64,000 nt of DNA. Origin: Saprospiraceae bacterium (GTDB lineage: Bacteria; Bacteroidota; Bacteroidia; Chitinophagales; Saprospiraceae). The translations under genes and the position numbers were made by a program. The notes beneath the pieces are model-generated. The model made no database searches, was not told the origin of the DNA, and was given only the letters and a program-made list of their open reading frames with translations. Below, one piece after another: positions 32,697-43,532 of this stretch; position 1 is the first letter of the stretch, and each line of letters opens with the position of its first letter. The DNA is taken from positions 10,379-74,378 of the forward strand of contig JAKVCU010000062.1 in assembly GCA_022448955.1 (NCBI GenBank), read 5' to 3'.

Positions 32697-33425
32697 ATGA
32701 AAACTTTAATTGCATCAACTATTTATATTTTACTAGTATTTAATGCTTGGTCCCAAGATCGACAAGTCACACAGCTTAACCTTGAGCAATTAGCTAAAAC
32801 CTCACCATCAACTTCTGGTTTTATGACTTTTGATAATAATGGAACAAAGATCAAAGGTACGCCTCATTTGTTTGATGATTGGAGAACTGGCCGTGTTCGT
32901 TTGGAAGGGGAAGAATACTTTACCAAGGAAGTAGATGTTATTTTGGATTTGCGAGATAATCAAGTTTATGTGCAATTAAATGGAGGTCTGGTAGTCGAAT
33001 TTCCAGCAAGCAAAGTCATAGCGGTGGAGATTTATAATGAAAAAGATACCTTCCTTTTTGAAACGTATGACTTATATGCGTATTACGGAATTGGGCCCAA
33101 AAGATTGCGATTTTATGAGATTTTGCATAGGGGTGAATACACTGTTCTACACCTGCACAAAAAATTCTTGAGAAAAGAGGAATATATAGAAAAAGTAGGA
33201 ATAGTGGAGCGGCCCGATGAATTTAGATCTTTACATAGCTATTGGTTAAATAATGGAAAGAGCATTAAAAAAGTGAAGAAAAGCACCACTTCTGTTAAGC
33301 GTGTTGTCACTCCAATAGATGCGCGAAATGTGAATAGAATTATCAAGAACAATGATTTGAAAATCAAGAAAGATAAAGACTTTGGAACATTATTCAGGCT
33401 GCTGGAAAAAGAAAAAGCGGGCTAA
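32697..33425 (+). CDS. hypothetical secreted protein
   Basis: Signal peptide MKTLIASTIYILLVFNAWSQ; 242 aa, no motif recognised. Confidence 0.6.
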   Translation: MKTLIASTIYILLVFNAWSQDRQVTQLNLEQLAKTSPSTSGFMTFDNNGTKIKGTPHLFDDWRTGRVRLEGEEYFTKEVDVILDLRDNQVYVQLNGGLVVEFPASKVIAVEIYNEKDTFLFETYDLYAYYGIGPKRLRFYEILHRGEYTVLHLHKKFLRKEEYIEKVGIVERPDEFRSLHSYWLNNGKSIKKVKKSTTSVKRVVTPIDARNVNRIIKNNDLKIKKDKDFGTLFRLLEKEKAG

Positions 33426-33784
33426 AATATATATTGGGTTAGTATAAAAATTACCTTTACAGCAAAATGCTACCTATTACATGTCGAAAGATCATCTTTT
33501 CTTCTTAACTTAAGGTAGTAAACTACAATACTTCAGGAGAGAAAGGAAATTAATCAGCTAGTCAAAATTGAATGTACAATAAAATGATTTTTAAGCTGGC
33601 AAAAAGCTATCAGCCTTTAGTTCAAAAGTTATTGTAACAATTTTAGGCTTATTATTCTACTCAAAGCAAGGCTGCGTTTGTATGAAATCATAAACAGAAA
33701 ACAAAGAACAAACAACGCTAATACTACTATTATTTTCAATTTGTTTAAGGTTCGTCTATTTTTGAATATTAAAAGAATAAATAG

Positions 33785-33931
33785 ATGTATCAGATTAGAG
33801 TTCGTCATCCTCAATGGCGAGGAGGCTTTATGGTTATAGGTATCAATAGAAATGAATGTATAGAACTTTTAGGGCGGAAATTTCCAAACCAAGATTACAC
33901 CATTTCAGATGAGGGAACTTACCCCTATTAA
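33785..33931 (+). CDS. candidate small protein (48 aa)
   Basis: ATG..TAA: MYQIRVRHPQWRGGFMVIGINRNECIELLGRKFPNQDYTISDEGTYPY; below the size cutoff of the supplied ORF track. Confidence 0.35.
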   Translation: MYQIRVRHPQWRGGFMVIGINRNECIELLGRKFPNQDYTISDEGTYPY

Positions 33932-33992
33932 AAGAGGAAACAAACACGAAAGTCGGTTTTGTGGCCGTGTTTATTGATTTATTTCAAATTAT

Positions 33993-34487
33993 TTAGTGTA
34001 ACTTGACTTTTGCTGAGTACATTTTAATAGCTGTTTCTTTGAACTTTACATCATTTATGCGGGATCCTTTATGGTTGCCAGATGCAAAGTGTATTGTTGC
34101 TTGTGGTAAGTTATTCCTATAATAAAGAGCGCCATTAATTAAAATATGATTTCCGTTTACACTACCTCCTGTCGCTTCGAATGCACGGAAAGTGTAGCTT
34201 CCATTGTCATGCTTTTTGTAAGTTCCATCAATCAAATAGGAATTATTGGAGTCCCATGGTAAGCTAAAAGTAAACATACCATTTTCATGAAAAACTAATA
34301 AAGATCGTTCTAAACGTTTTTTTTCCATTTCAGCCCATCGATCTTCCCCCTTTTTCCATTTGAATGACTCTAGGGAAGAGATCTCATATTGGAATAGAGC
34401 ATCATAGTCGTTATCGATAATGACCGTCCAAGAACTAACAATTGCCATAATTAGTACGAGAAAGAGTGGTCGAGTAAATTTTTTCAT
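33993..34487 (-). CDS. hypothetical secreted protein
   Basis: Signal peptide MKKFTRPLFLVLIMAIVSSWTVI; 164 aa. Confidence 0.6.
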   Translation of the reverse strand: MKKFTRPLFLVLIMAIVSSWTVIIDNDYDALFQYEISSLESFKWKKGEDRWAEMEKKRLERSLLVFHENGMFTFSLPWDSNNSYLIDGTYKKHDNGSYTFRAFEATGGSVNGNHILINGALYYRNNLPQATIHFASGNHKGSRINDVKFKETAIKMYSAKVKLH

Positions 34488-34725
34488 GATAGTGTGTTTA
34501 AAAATGAACTAATGGTTGGGGTTTGTACATTAAAGGGTATAACACTCTGTACCACTGTGGTTGCTATCGTTTCTTACAATTTAAGATTTTTTCTATGAGA
34601 ACGCAACCGACATTTTAAAAATTATTTTGCCTGGGAACTAATTTTTTTTCCAAATGGTTTTGATTTTAGAAAACGGAAATGTACATTTGCACTCGCCAAA
34701 CAAAAAAGGCGCTTGTTTAAAACAC

Positions 34726-34813
34726 GGAGGAGTGGCAGAGCTGGTTTAATGCACCGGTCTTGAAAACCGGCGTACGAGAAATCGTACCGGGGGTTCGAAT
34801 CCCTCCTCCTCCG
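34726..34813 (+). tRNA. tRNA-Ser(UGA)
   Basis: Acceptor GGAGGAG/CTCCTCC, anticodon stem CCGGT/ACCGG with loop CTTGAAA (TGA anticodon), long variable arm, T-loop TTCGAAT, discriminator G, CCA not encoded. Confidence 0.97.
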
Positions 34814-34828
34814 CTTTATTTTTTATAC

Positions 34829-34873
34829 AAAAAGCCTTGTAAGTGAAATAATTATTCATTTGCAAGGCTTTTT
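34829..34873 (+). terminator. rho-independent terminator after tRNA-Ser
   Basis: AAAAAGCCTTG ... CAAGGCTTTTT perfect arms with trailing T-run. Confidence 0.85.
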
Positions 34874-34976
34874 TCATTTTTGAGAAATGACTTAAGCTCA
34901 GCCTTAAAACAAGAAACAAAAGCCTACCTGCTTGAAATATAAATTGATGAAATTTGGGATAACTTTTGATATAAGT

Positions 34977-35134
34977 ACACTGTAATCGTCATTACTTTGC
35001 ATTTTGAAGGGGGTATTTTACTCAGCTCTGCCTTGGGTACTCGCCTTAATAGCTATGGCTATTACGCTCCGCCACCCCTTAAGCTGAGCAAAAATTAGCT
35101 GGTTCAAAGTTCCAATAAACTTAAATTACAGTGC
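34977..35134 (-). repeat. palindromic MITE-like dispersed element, copy B
   Basis: ACACTGTAAT ... ATTACAGTGC termini (one mismatch); reverse complement aligns over its length with 4008-4164, sharing CTGTAATTTAAGTTT, CTCAGC, TATTAAGGCGAGTA, GCTGAGTAAAA and GATTACAGTGT. Confidence 0.8.
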
Positions 35135-35399
35135 AATAGTTTATTTTGTAGGAAATTTGCTTAGATAGCGCTTTGGTACTGAAGTTCCCTTTGAATACTT
35201 TAGCCAGAAGGGCGTTTTTCTTTTTGAATAATTAATCAAAGAACATAAGGTTTTGGTATCAATTTATCATGGGCTCATTTTTTCTTAATGTTTTCCAAGT
35301 TGATCCTTTGAACTTTCTGGAGGTCAGCTCGTTCTTTTCATATCGATAAAATAGAAGCGAGAGATTTCCATTTTTTATGTCAGATTAATCTAATGTAAG

Positions 35400-35927
35400 A
35401 TGAACTATACAGAGGGACTAAAGACCCAAAAGGTATATGCACAAGTAAAAGTTAATGCCTCCTCTGAAGAGGTTTGGAAAGTGATTTCTATGCCAGGAAA
35501 TCTTAATTATTGCCACCCATTCTGCAAATCCAATCAGGTGGAAAAATGGGGTGGAATTGGAGCGATTGATTTTATTGAATATTATAATGGCCTCCATTTA
35601 AAGCGCATATTTAAAGAATGGAATGAAGGAAAGGGATATGAACTGATTATTGGAAATGGAAAACAAGCTTCGGCAAAAGTAAAATGGGAAATAAAACCAA
35701 TAAATGAGGGAGAATCTTATTTGGTGATTCGGATCAATATTATACCATCTATTGCATTGAAGCCATATCCGAAAATCCTTAGAGGAATAATTAGTAAATT
35801 ATATCTCATGCCCAACATGAGAAGCTATTTGTCCTCTGTAGTAAATGGATTTAAATACTATATTGAAACAGGAAAAGAGGTCAAAGTGAATCAGTTCGGT
35901 TATAATAAAATGTTTTCCTTAAAATAA
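35400..35927 (+). CDS. SRPBCC (polyketide cyclase/START-like) family protein
   Basis: VYAQVKVNASSEEVWKVISMPGNLNYCHPFCKS ... GAIDFIEYYNGLHLKRIFKEWNEGKGYEL. Confidence 0.7.
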   Translation: MNYTEGLKTQKVYAQVKVNASSEEVWKVISMPGNLNYCHPFCKSNQVEKWGGIGAIDFIEYYNGLHLKRIFKEWNEGKGYELIIGNGKQASAKVKWEIKPINEGESYLVIRINIIPSIALKPYPKILRGIISKLYLMPNMRSYLSSVVNGFKYYIETGKEVKVNQFGYNKMFSLK

Positions 35928-36225
35928 TTACTGTGTTCTAGTAACTGTGTACTGCTAAAGATTTATTGATTGATCCTACCGATAATCGTAAGCAATTGAC
36001 TCTCGTTTATAATTTACCTATTGACCGTTTGCTTTCCAAAAACAAAATACGTAATACGCACTCACCTTCTGTAAAGCAATCTTAATTAGCTTTATCATAT
36101 TGGTCAAAATATCCTTTTAAAGGGATAAAAATCTAATACGATTCTATTAAAAATAAAAGAACTTACATAATGGCAATTACCTCCTATTATGCAAATACTT
36201 TAATTAGGAATCTAAAAGAAGAAAA

Positions 36226-38067
36226 ATGAATATTAATTTTACTTTCTCAGACACGATAGCTGGCTATGCATCAGATTTTAATAATGAATCTAAGTCATTT
36301 ATAAGTGAAACCTCAGACGGAAGAAAATTTAAAATAAATATTCTTCCGCAAACATATGCACGGGGTATTTGGAATCATGGAGAATCGTATATACCGATTG
36401 ACGCTGATAAAATTGATGAAATGCTCTCTGTGGATGGCCAGTTTGTTTACACCTACGGGACTTTTTACCCTGAAACTAAAGACGGAGAATCTAGGTTTGA
36501 GGCCCAGTGGATGGTTTTTCCGAGTACAGAATCTGGAAAGTATGTTCACGAAGAAAATCCAAAATGGTATATCAATCAGATAGAAGCAATTGCCACAAGC
36601 TATTTGAAATGGCAATTTAACTACCCTGAGGAACAAATTGATTATGGAAAGTATCGAACACATCTGCATTTGGCAGGAGAGAAGAGCGAAGAAGATATTC
36701 TTCAAGAAACAGATACCATATCTAGATTAGTGTATGGATTTGCTTCTGCATATATGCTAACGGGGAAAGATAAATTTTTAGAAGCTGCTGAAAAAGGTAC
36801 GGAATACTTAAGAGACCATATGCGTTTTTATGACCAAGATGAAAATCTAACTTATTGGTATCATGGGGTCAAACTTCGAGGAGATGGACAAGAAACGAAA
36901 TTACTGACATCTGAATTTGGGGATGATTATCATTCTATTCCAATGTACGAGCAAATTTATGCTTTAGCAGGGCCTACTCAAACTTATCGCCTTACCGGAG
37001 ATAAGCGTATTATGACAGATATTGAAAATACCATTGATTTGTTTGAAAAGCATTTTAAAGATGATGAACAGGGGGGGTATTTTTCCCATATAGATCCAAT
37101 CGGCCTTGACCCTAGGGATGCATCTCTAGATCAAAATAGAGCCCGGAAGAACTGGAATTCGGTAGGCGATCATGCGCCAGCTTATCTTGTGAATTTATAT
37201 TTGGCTACCCAAAAAGAAGATCACGCTAAGTTTCTTGAATATACTTTTGACACTATAACAAAGTATTTCCCAGATTATGAGAATAGTCCTTTTGTTCAAG
37301 AACGATTTTTTGAAGATTGGTCCAAAGATCAAAGTTGGGGCTGGCAAGAAAATAGAGCTGTTGTTGGACATAATCTAAAAATTGCTTGGAATTTAATGCG
37401 CATGTATTCTATTGAACCAAAAGAAGAATATAAAGAATTTGCTTTTAAAATTGCAGACCTTATGCCAGATGTTGGTTCGGATCAGCAAAGAGGAGGGTGG
37501 TATGATGTAGTGGAAAGAGAAACCCAGCCAAACAATAAAGATTACCGCTTCGTGTGGCATGATAGAAAAGCTTGGTGGCAGCAAGAGCAGGCTATATTGG
37601 CTTACATGATAATGCATGGAATATTTGGTGAAAAGGAATACTTGAAACAAGCAAGGGAGGCAGCCACCTACTACAATGCTTTTTTCCTTGACAATGATGA
37701 TGGAGGTGTTTATTTTAACACTTTAGCTAACGGAATGCCTTATTTATTAGGCAATGAACGATTTAAAGGAAGTCACTCCATGAGTGGCTATCACAGTATG
37801 GAACTTTGCTTTTTGGCGGCAATCTATACCAACTTACTTCATACCAAACAGCCTACTTACTTTTACTTTAAACCCTATCCAAATTCTTTTGAAAATAATA
37901 CGCTTTATGTCTCGCCAGACATTCTGCCTAAAGGAAGCGTAAAAATTACAGAATGTTTGATTGATGGAGAGCCTTATTCCAACTATGATGCTGAGCAGTT
38001 GTCCGTTAAGTTACCTGATACTAATAAACAGCTTAGTGTTAGGATTCTTTTAACACCCCAAAAGTAA
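36226..38067 (+). CDS. AGE-family (N-acylglucosamine 2-epimerase-like) (alpha/alpha)6 protein
   Basis: TISRLVYGFASAYMLTGKDKFLEAAEKGTEYL, ENRAVVGHNLKIAWNLMRMY, WHDRKAWWQQEQAILAYMIMHG. Confidence 0.7.
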   Translation: MNINFTFSDTIAGYASDFNNESKSFISETSDGRKFKINILPQTYARGIWNHGESYIPIDADKIDEMLSVDGQFVYTYGTFYPETKDGESRFEAQWMVFPSTESGKYVHEENPKWYINQIEAIATSYLKWQFNYPEEQIDYGKYRTHLHLAGEKSEEDILQETDTISRLVYGFASAYMLTGKDKFLEAAEKGTEYLRDHMRFYDQDENLTYWYHGVKLRGDGQETKLLTSEFGDDYHSIPMYEQIYALAGPTQTYRLTGDKRIMTDIENTIDLFEKHFKDDEQGGYFSHIDPIGLDPRDASLDQNRARKNWNSVGDHAPAYLVNLYLATQKEDHAKFLEYTFDTITKYFPDYENSPFVQERFFEDWSKDQSWGWQENRAVVGHNLKIAWNLMRMYSIEPKEEYKEFAFKIADLMPDVGSDQQRGGWYDVVERETQPNNKDYRFVWHDRKAWWQQEQAILAYMIMHGIFGEKEYLKQAREAATYYNAFFLDNDDGGVYFNTLANGMPYLLGNERFKGSHSMSGYHSMELCFLAAIYTNLLHTKQPTYFYFKPYPNSFENNTLYVSPDILPKGSVKITECLIDGEPYSNYDAEQLSVKLPDTNKQLSVRILLTPQK

Positions 38068-38169
38068 AGGGTTATCATGGTTTTTTGATTGGTGTACTGT
38101 TTAGTTTTTACCAAAGATTAAGAATCTAGTAGAGCTAAGTGGACCATCCGTAATCATAAAGAGAATAAT

Positions 38170-38514
38170 ATGAAAGTGAAAAAAACGGAAGTAGATAATA
38201 TTGCGATTTTAAGCGTAGATGGGAGTATTGATAGTTCTACGGCAGCTGCATTTCAGAAAGAAATCTTGGCTCAAATTGAAATCGATAATAACCTGATTTT
38301 AGATTTGAGTAAAAATGATTTTATTTCAAGTGCTGGCCTGAGAGTCTTATTATTAGTTTACAGGTCTAGCAAAGTAGCTGTAGGTAAACTCATAATCGTT
38401 GGTGCTTCTGATGAAATTAAAGATGTTATGTACCATACCGGTTTCTCCAAGTTTTTCACTTTTTCTGGAAATATCGAAGAAGGTATTCAAATGATTAAAT
38501 CTCCTCAACACTAA
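38170..38514 (+). CDS. STAS-domain anti-sigma factor antagonist
   Basis: VDGSIDSSTAAAFQKEI...NLILDLSKNDFISSAGLRVLLLVYR. Confidence 0.92.
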   Translation: MKVKKTEVDNIAILSVDGSIDSSTAAAFQKEILAQIEIDNNLILDLSKNDFISSAGLRVLLLVYRSSKVAVGKLIIVGASDEIKDVMYHTGFSKFFTFSGNIEEGIQMIKSPQH

Positions 38515-38896
38515 TAAGTGCTTTGATAGAGTAGTTCACACAATAAAATGGTGAGGAGAAAAATAGTCAGTTTCTGATAACGGAAGAGTGACGCATGATT
38601 TTTGGACAGAATTAAAACTGTTAGCCTATGGCAGAAATTATGCTTTACCAATTTTTCGGACCTATCACATAACGTTGGCATAATTTTTTGATACTCTATT
38701 CTATTGATGAATTAAGGAGAAGAGTTTAAATACCTGTTATAATATCAAAAATCGAACAGCTTTAAAAATATTTTAAATCTACCAATATTGAGACTTAATA
38801 TAATATTATCTAGAAACCGTATAGCAATCAACTGCTGGTTTACGAGTAATATGGAAGATCAAATGTTTGGCAATTAAAGCTTAATAATAATTATAG

Positions 38897-41017
38897 ATGA
38901 TGGATATTCGAATAGATCTTAGCCCTACTCATGAATATAAAGGTATAAAATATAGAAGAGGGCAAGTACTTCCGTTTGGTAGTTCTGTAATTGACAATGG
39001 AGCTATCAATTTTAGTGTATATTCCAGCTCTGCTACCTCATGTACTTTAGTTCTTTTTAAGAAAAAAGCCCCTGAGCCATTCGTCGAAATACCATTTACG
39101 CAAGAATTCAGAATTGGTGATGTTTATTGTATGACAATTTTTGGTTTGAACTTCGAGGATCTTGAATATGGATATAGAATGGATGGCCCTTTCTTACCTG
39201 AACAGGGACATCGTTTCGACAAAACTAAAATACTAAGTGATCCTTATTCACGTGCCTTGGGTGGTCGCGATTCTTGGATGGATGATCCGAACTGGTGTAA
39301 TATTTATCCACATCGCTCCAGGATTATTCATCAGGATTTTGATTGGGAGGGAGACAATTTATTGGAGATACCTATTGAAGACCTCATAATCTATGAAGCT
39401 CATGTTAGAGCCTTTACGAAGCATGATTCTTCAGAGGTCCATTCCCCTGGAACATTTAGTGCGCTTAGAGAAAAAATACCTTATCTAAAAGAATTGGGCA
39501 TTAATTGTATTGAGTTGATGCCAATATATGAGTTTGACGAATGGGAGCATAGCAGAGAAAACCCAGAAACCGGGGAAACTCTGGTGAATTTTTGGGGATA
39601 TAGCACAATTAACTTTTTTGCTCCCAAAGCAGCTTATGCAGCGACTGGGAAATATGGGATGCAAGTTGATGAATTAAAAACACTAGTTAAAGAGCTACAT
39701 AGAAACGGCATCGAGGTTATTTTGGACGTTGTATTCAATCATACGGCAGAAGGTAATGAGCATGGGCCCTATATATCTTTCAGAGGTTTAGACAACAAGG
39801 TGTATTACATGCTAACTCCCGAAGGTTATTACTACAACTTTTCAGGAACTGGCAACACCCTGAATTGCAATCACCCTAGAGTGCGGAATATGGTTTTGGA
39901 TTGTCTCAGATATTGGGCTTCAGAATTTCATATTGATGGTTTCCGTTTTGATTTAGCAGCTATTCTAGGACGTGATCAGTCAGGCGCACCCTTACTCAAT
40001 CCACCATTAGTTGAGTCCCTTGCATACGATCCTATTTTATCTTCTTGCAAATTAGTTGCGGAGGCTTGGGATGCAGGTGGTCTTTATCAAGTTGGATCAT
40101 TTCCAGCTTATGGAAGATGGGGAGAATGGAATGGAAAATATCGAGATGCAATTCGAAAATTATTGAAGAGTGAGTCGGGTATAATTTCTGAACTCTCTCA
40201 ACGCTTAATGGGGTCACCTGACCTTTATCCCTATAGAGGGCCAACTGCTTCCATCAATTTTATTACTTGTCACGATGGATTCACCTTGATGGATATGGTT
40301 TCTTATAATAGAAAGCATAATGAGGCAAATGGGGAAAACAATAATGATGGAGCAAACGACAACAATTCTTGGAATTGTGGCATAGAGGGGGAAACCAGTG
40401 ATAAAGCAATAAACTTTTTGCGTCGCCAACAAATCAAAAATGCACTTACAATTCTAATGGTGAGCCAAGGAATTCCGATGATTTTGATGGGGGATGAAAT
40501 GGGACGTACTAAAAATGGGAATAATAATACTTACTGCCATGATAATGAGCTAAACTGGTTGAATTGGAAGCTATTGGAGCAAAATGCAGATATATTCAAT
40601 TATGCACAAAAGATCATCCACTTTCGGAAAGCACATCCAGTATTAAGAAATAAAGAACATTTCCAACATCGAGATTATAAAGATGCTGGATTACCTGATA
40701 TTAGTTTTCATGGTACAAGAGCATGGTATGCAGACTACAGCCAAAATAGTAGGGTTTTGGCGTTCATGTTATCTGGTGAACATGCTAAGGGAGGGACGAT
40801 CACTGATCAAACAATTTATGTAGGTATCAATATGTATTGGGATGGTCTTGAATTTGAGCTTCCTCAGACGCAGCATAATAAAAAATGGTATGTTTTTGCT
40901 AATACAAGTATGCCTGACGGGCATGATATTACAGAGGTAGGAGAGGAACAAATCTTAGTTGATCAACAAAAAATAATTATTGGGGGAAGATCTGTCATTA
41001 TTCTTGTGAGTAAATAG
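38897..41017 (+). CDS. glgX: glycogen debranching enzyme (GlgX/isoamylase, GH13)
   Basis: GVILDVVFNHTAEGNE-type motif, FHIDGFRFDLAAILGRD, LVAEAWDAGGLYQVG, NFITCHDGFTLMDMVSYN, GDEMGRTKNGNNNTYCHDNELNWL. Confidence 0.95.
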   Translation: MMDIRIDLSPTHEYKGIKYRRGQVLPFGSSVIDNGAINFSVYSSSATSCTLVLFKKKAPEPFVEIPFTQEFRIGDVYCMTIFGLNFEDLEYGYRMDGPFLPEQGHRFDKTKILSDPYSRALGGRDSWMDDPNWCNIYPHRSRIIHQDFDWEGDNLLEIPIEDLIIYEAHVRAFTKHDSSEVHSPGTFSALREKIPYLKELGINCIELMPIYEFDEWEHSRENPETGETLVNFWGYSTINFFAPKAAYAATGKYGMQVDELKTLVKELHRNGIEVILDVVFNHTAEGNEHGPYISFRGLDNKVYYMLTPEGYYYNFSGTGNTLNCNHPRVRNMVLDCLRYWASEFHIDGFRFDLAAILGRDQSGAPLLNPPLVESLAYDPILSSCKLVAEAWDAGGLYQVGSFPAYGRWGEWNGKYRDAIRKLLKSESGIISELSQRLMGSPDLYPYRGPTASINFITCHDGFTLMDMVSYNRKHNEANGENNNDGANDNNSWNCGIEGETSDKAINFLRRQQIKNALTILMVSQGIPMILMGDEMGRTKNGNNNTYCHDNELNWLNWKLLEQNADIFNYAQKIIHFRKAHPVLRNKEHFQHRDYKDAGLPDISFHGTRAWYADYSQNSRVLAFMLSGEHAKGGTITDQTIYVGINMYWDGLEFELPQTQHNKKWYVFANTSMPDGHDITEVGEEQILVDQQKIIIGGRSVIILVSK

Positions 41018-41075
41018 TCTACTCTGTTTTAACTCCATTTCAGTATGATTTTTAAACTTAAATAAATAAATCAAT

Positions 41076-41417
41076 ATGGCATTGTCAATAACTACTAAAA
41101 TGAGTCAAGATGGTAAAGTTGCAACACTTGATCTCGTGGGGGAAATTGATTCTCTAACAGCTCGAGAGTTTAAAAAAGAACTGGAAGCAGCTTTTGTTGA
41201 ATCTGAAAAGTTAGGTACACTTAAATATTTAGTTTTGAATTTAGAAGGTCTTGAATTTATGTCATCCGCAGGTTTAAGAGTTTTTATTTTCGCGAATCAA
41301 ACTAAACCAGATTTAAACATTCATGTCATAAAGCCTCAAGAGGCCATTTTAGATGCTTTAGAAAAAACAGGATTGATGCATAGTGTCAAAATCGTTTCTG
41401 AAAATCCTGAATCTTGA
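41076..41417 (+). CDS. STAS-domain anti-sigma factor antagonist
   Basis: LDLVGEIDSLTAREFKKELEAAF...LVLNLEGLEFMSSAGLRVFIFANQ. Confidence 0.92.
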   Translation: MALSITTKMSQDGKVATLDLVGEIDSLTAREFKKELEAAFVESEKLGTLKYLVLNLEGLEFMSSAGLRVFIFANQTKPDLNIHVIKPQEAILDALEKTGLMHSVKIVSENPES

Positions 41418-41430
41418 AATCTACATTAAA

Positions 41431-41850
41431 ATGCAAACCAAAACATTCTCTGGAACGCTAGATTCACTTTCTCCTATTAGACAATATTTGAAAAGTATTG
41501 CTGGAAATGCTGGCGTTAGTAAAAAGGCCAGCTATAATCTACAGTTAGCAGCTGATGAATTGGTTACGAATACTATTTTGTATGGTTATGAGGAGGCAGG
41601 TCTTCAGGGTGATATCACTATTTTTTCGGAGATAATTGAGGATCAACTAGTGGTAACTATCCAGGATTCTGCCGTTCCATTTGATCCTCTTTCCAAGGAA
41701 ATGCCCTCAAAGGAGGACTTATCAAAGCCACTCAACGAAAGGCCCATTGGGGGTCTAGGTATTTTCTTGGTTCTTAATGGCTTGGATGAATTTAGATATG
41801 AATTTAAAGATGGATTCAATTTTAATACTTTGGTACTATACTTGACTTAA
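41431..41850 (+). CDS. RsbW/SpoIIAB-like HATPase anti-sigma/serine kinase
   Basis: N-box ADELVTNTILYGYEE, G-box PIGGLGIFLVLNGLDEF; likely start MQTKTFSGTLDS at 41431. Confidence 0.88.
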   Translation: MQTKTFSGTLDSLSPIRQYLKSIAGNAGVSKKASYNLQLAADELVTNTILYGYEEAGLQGDITIFSEIIEDQLVVTIQDSAVPFDPLSKEMPSKEDLSKPLNERPIGGLGIFLVLNGLDEFRYEFKDGFNFNTLVLYLT

Positions 41851-42609
41851 GACCTATTTGGAATTTGTCAATTGAGCTCTTATTGCTAATAATTAGCTTT
41901 TGTTCTATTGAGTATGTACTCCTTTGTTAAAATAGCGTTTCGGAAATGCCTGAGGTTGTACCTCTCTCCTTTGCTGAAAAGCCTAAAAGCATTGGATATC
42001 TAGTATGACTGGTCCGCTGAATTCTCGTTAAAGATATGATTAATGATACGCTAAACCATAGGCGATAGCTAGGCATATTTTCTCTACTTACCATTATATC
42101 CACTCGTTAATGATGCCTACCCTAAATTTGGTAACTGTCATTAAGTATATTATCGACTATTTCGATTTAAAGAACAAAATCCTCATCGGAAGCTAATGCT
42201 TGAAATACTATGGATAAGTGAAACAGAGAATTAATGATTTGATGCTCTTTCTATCGATTTATGAAGACCCTCAGCGAGCTAGATAAATGCTTCAACCCTA
42301 TGTCCACAGCTATCAAATTTTTAGGCAGTAGAAAATGTAAACATTCAAAATGATAGTCTGCTGGAGATAAAATCATAATAAATTGATAATGAGTCTTATG
42401 AGTAATGGGGGGCATGAAGAAGTCTAGTTAAGTCCTCTTAAGATTGTTAAATCAACTACAGAAGGAAAATAAAAAAACTTGAATATAAATATTCTACATA
42501 TGGGAATGGAGACGGGTTCATTTTACATTACATAGAAAATGAATACACAAAATTACTAATTGGTCTGCCTGTTACTATCAGTAATGCTGTAGTTTAAATT
42601 ATAATAAAT

Positions 42610-43491
42610 ATGGACAGAGGTGACAATTTAAAAATCATCAAAAATCTTGAGGAGACGAATAAGAAACTTCGGGAAGAAAGTATAAAGTTAAAAGAAGATG
42701 CAAAGAAAATGGAAAGATTGAGAACCATTGGTTTTCTTTCTGCTGGTATTCTTCACGAAATAAAAAACCCTCTCAATTTTATTAATTCATTTGCAAAATT
42801 GTCCATAGATTTGATTGCAGAAGCCAAGGATGTTATTGATCAATTACATGAAAATAATGACCGAGAATCAGTTTCTGAAATAATTGAGCTTACTAGTATG
42901 ATCGATAGTAATGTACTCAAAATATACGAAAATGGAATGCATGCTCAGCGTATCATATATGGAATGCTTGGACAAACACGTTCAGGAGCAAGTGTATTCG
43001 AGAAAACTAATATTAATCAGCTATTAGAAGATTTTGTAAAGCTCTCTTATCATGCGATCCGCGGCGAAAATAATACTTTTAATTGCCGACTTGAGTTTGA
43101 TTTTTCGCCTGACTTATCAGAACTGAATTTAGCAACTAACGAAATAATTCGGGTTGTGATTAATTTTGCAAATAATGCTTTTTATGCTTTGAATGAAAAG
43201 CAAAAAAAGAGTGACGAGGAATACCAAGCTGTTTTAAATGTTTCAACGATAAAAAAAGAAAATCATCAGCTAGAAATTCGGTTTAAAGATAATGGTATAG
43301 GAATCCCTCTTGATGTTCAAGAGAAATTATTCCTTCCTTTTTTTACCACTAAACCGATAGGCGAAGGGACTGGACTCGGTTTAGCTCTGAGTAACGAGAT
43401 TATTACAAAAGTTCATAAAGGAACGATCAGAGTGGATTCTACACCCAACGAGTATACTATATTTATTATTTCTTTACCCACAAATCTTTAA
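42610..43491 (+). CDS. soluble sensor histidine kinase
   Basis: H-box LSAGILHEIKNPLNFINSF, N-box VVINFANNAFYAL, G-boxes DNGIGIP and GEGTGLGLALS; no TM or sensor domain seen. Confidence 0.93.
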   Translation: MDRGDNLKIIKNLEETNKKLREESIKLKEDAKKMERLRTIGFLSAGILHEIKNPLNFINSFAKLSIDLIAEAKDVIDQLHENNDRESVSEIIELTSMIDSNVLKIYENGMHAQRIIYGMLGQTRSGASVFEKTNINQLLEDFVKLSYHAIRGENNTFNCRLEFDFSPDLSELNLATNEIIRVVINFANNAFYALNEKQKKSDEEYQAVLNVSTIKKENHQLEIRFKDNGIGIPLDVQEKLFLPFFTTKPIGEGTGLGLALSNEIITKVHKGTIRVDSTPNEYTIFIISLPTNL

Positions 43492-43532
43492 GCATAGTAT
43501 TATTATTCCTTTAAACATCTAATACAAACAGA

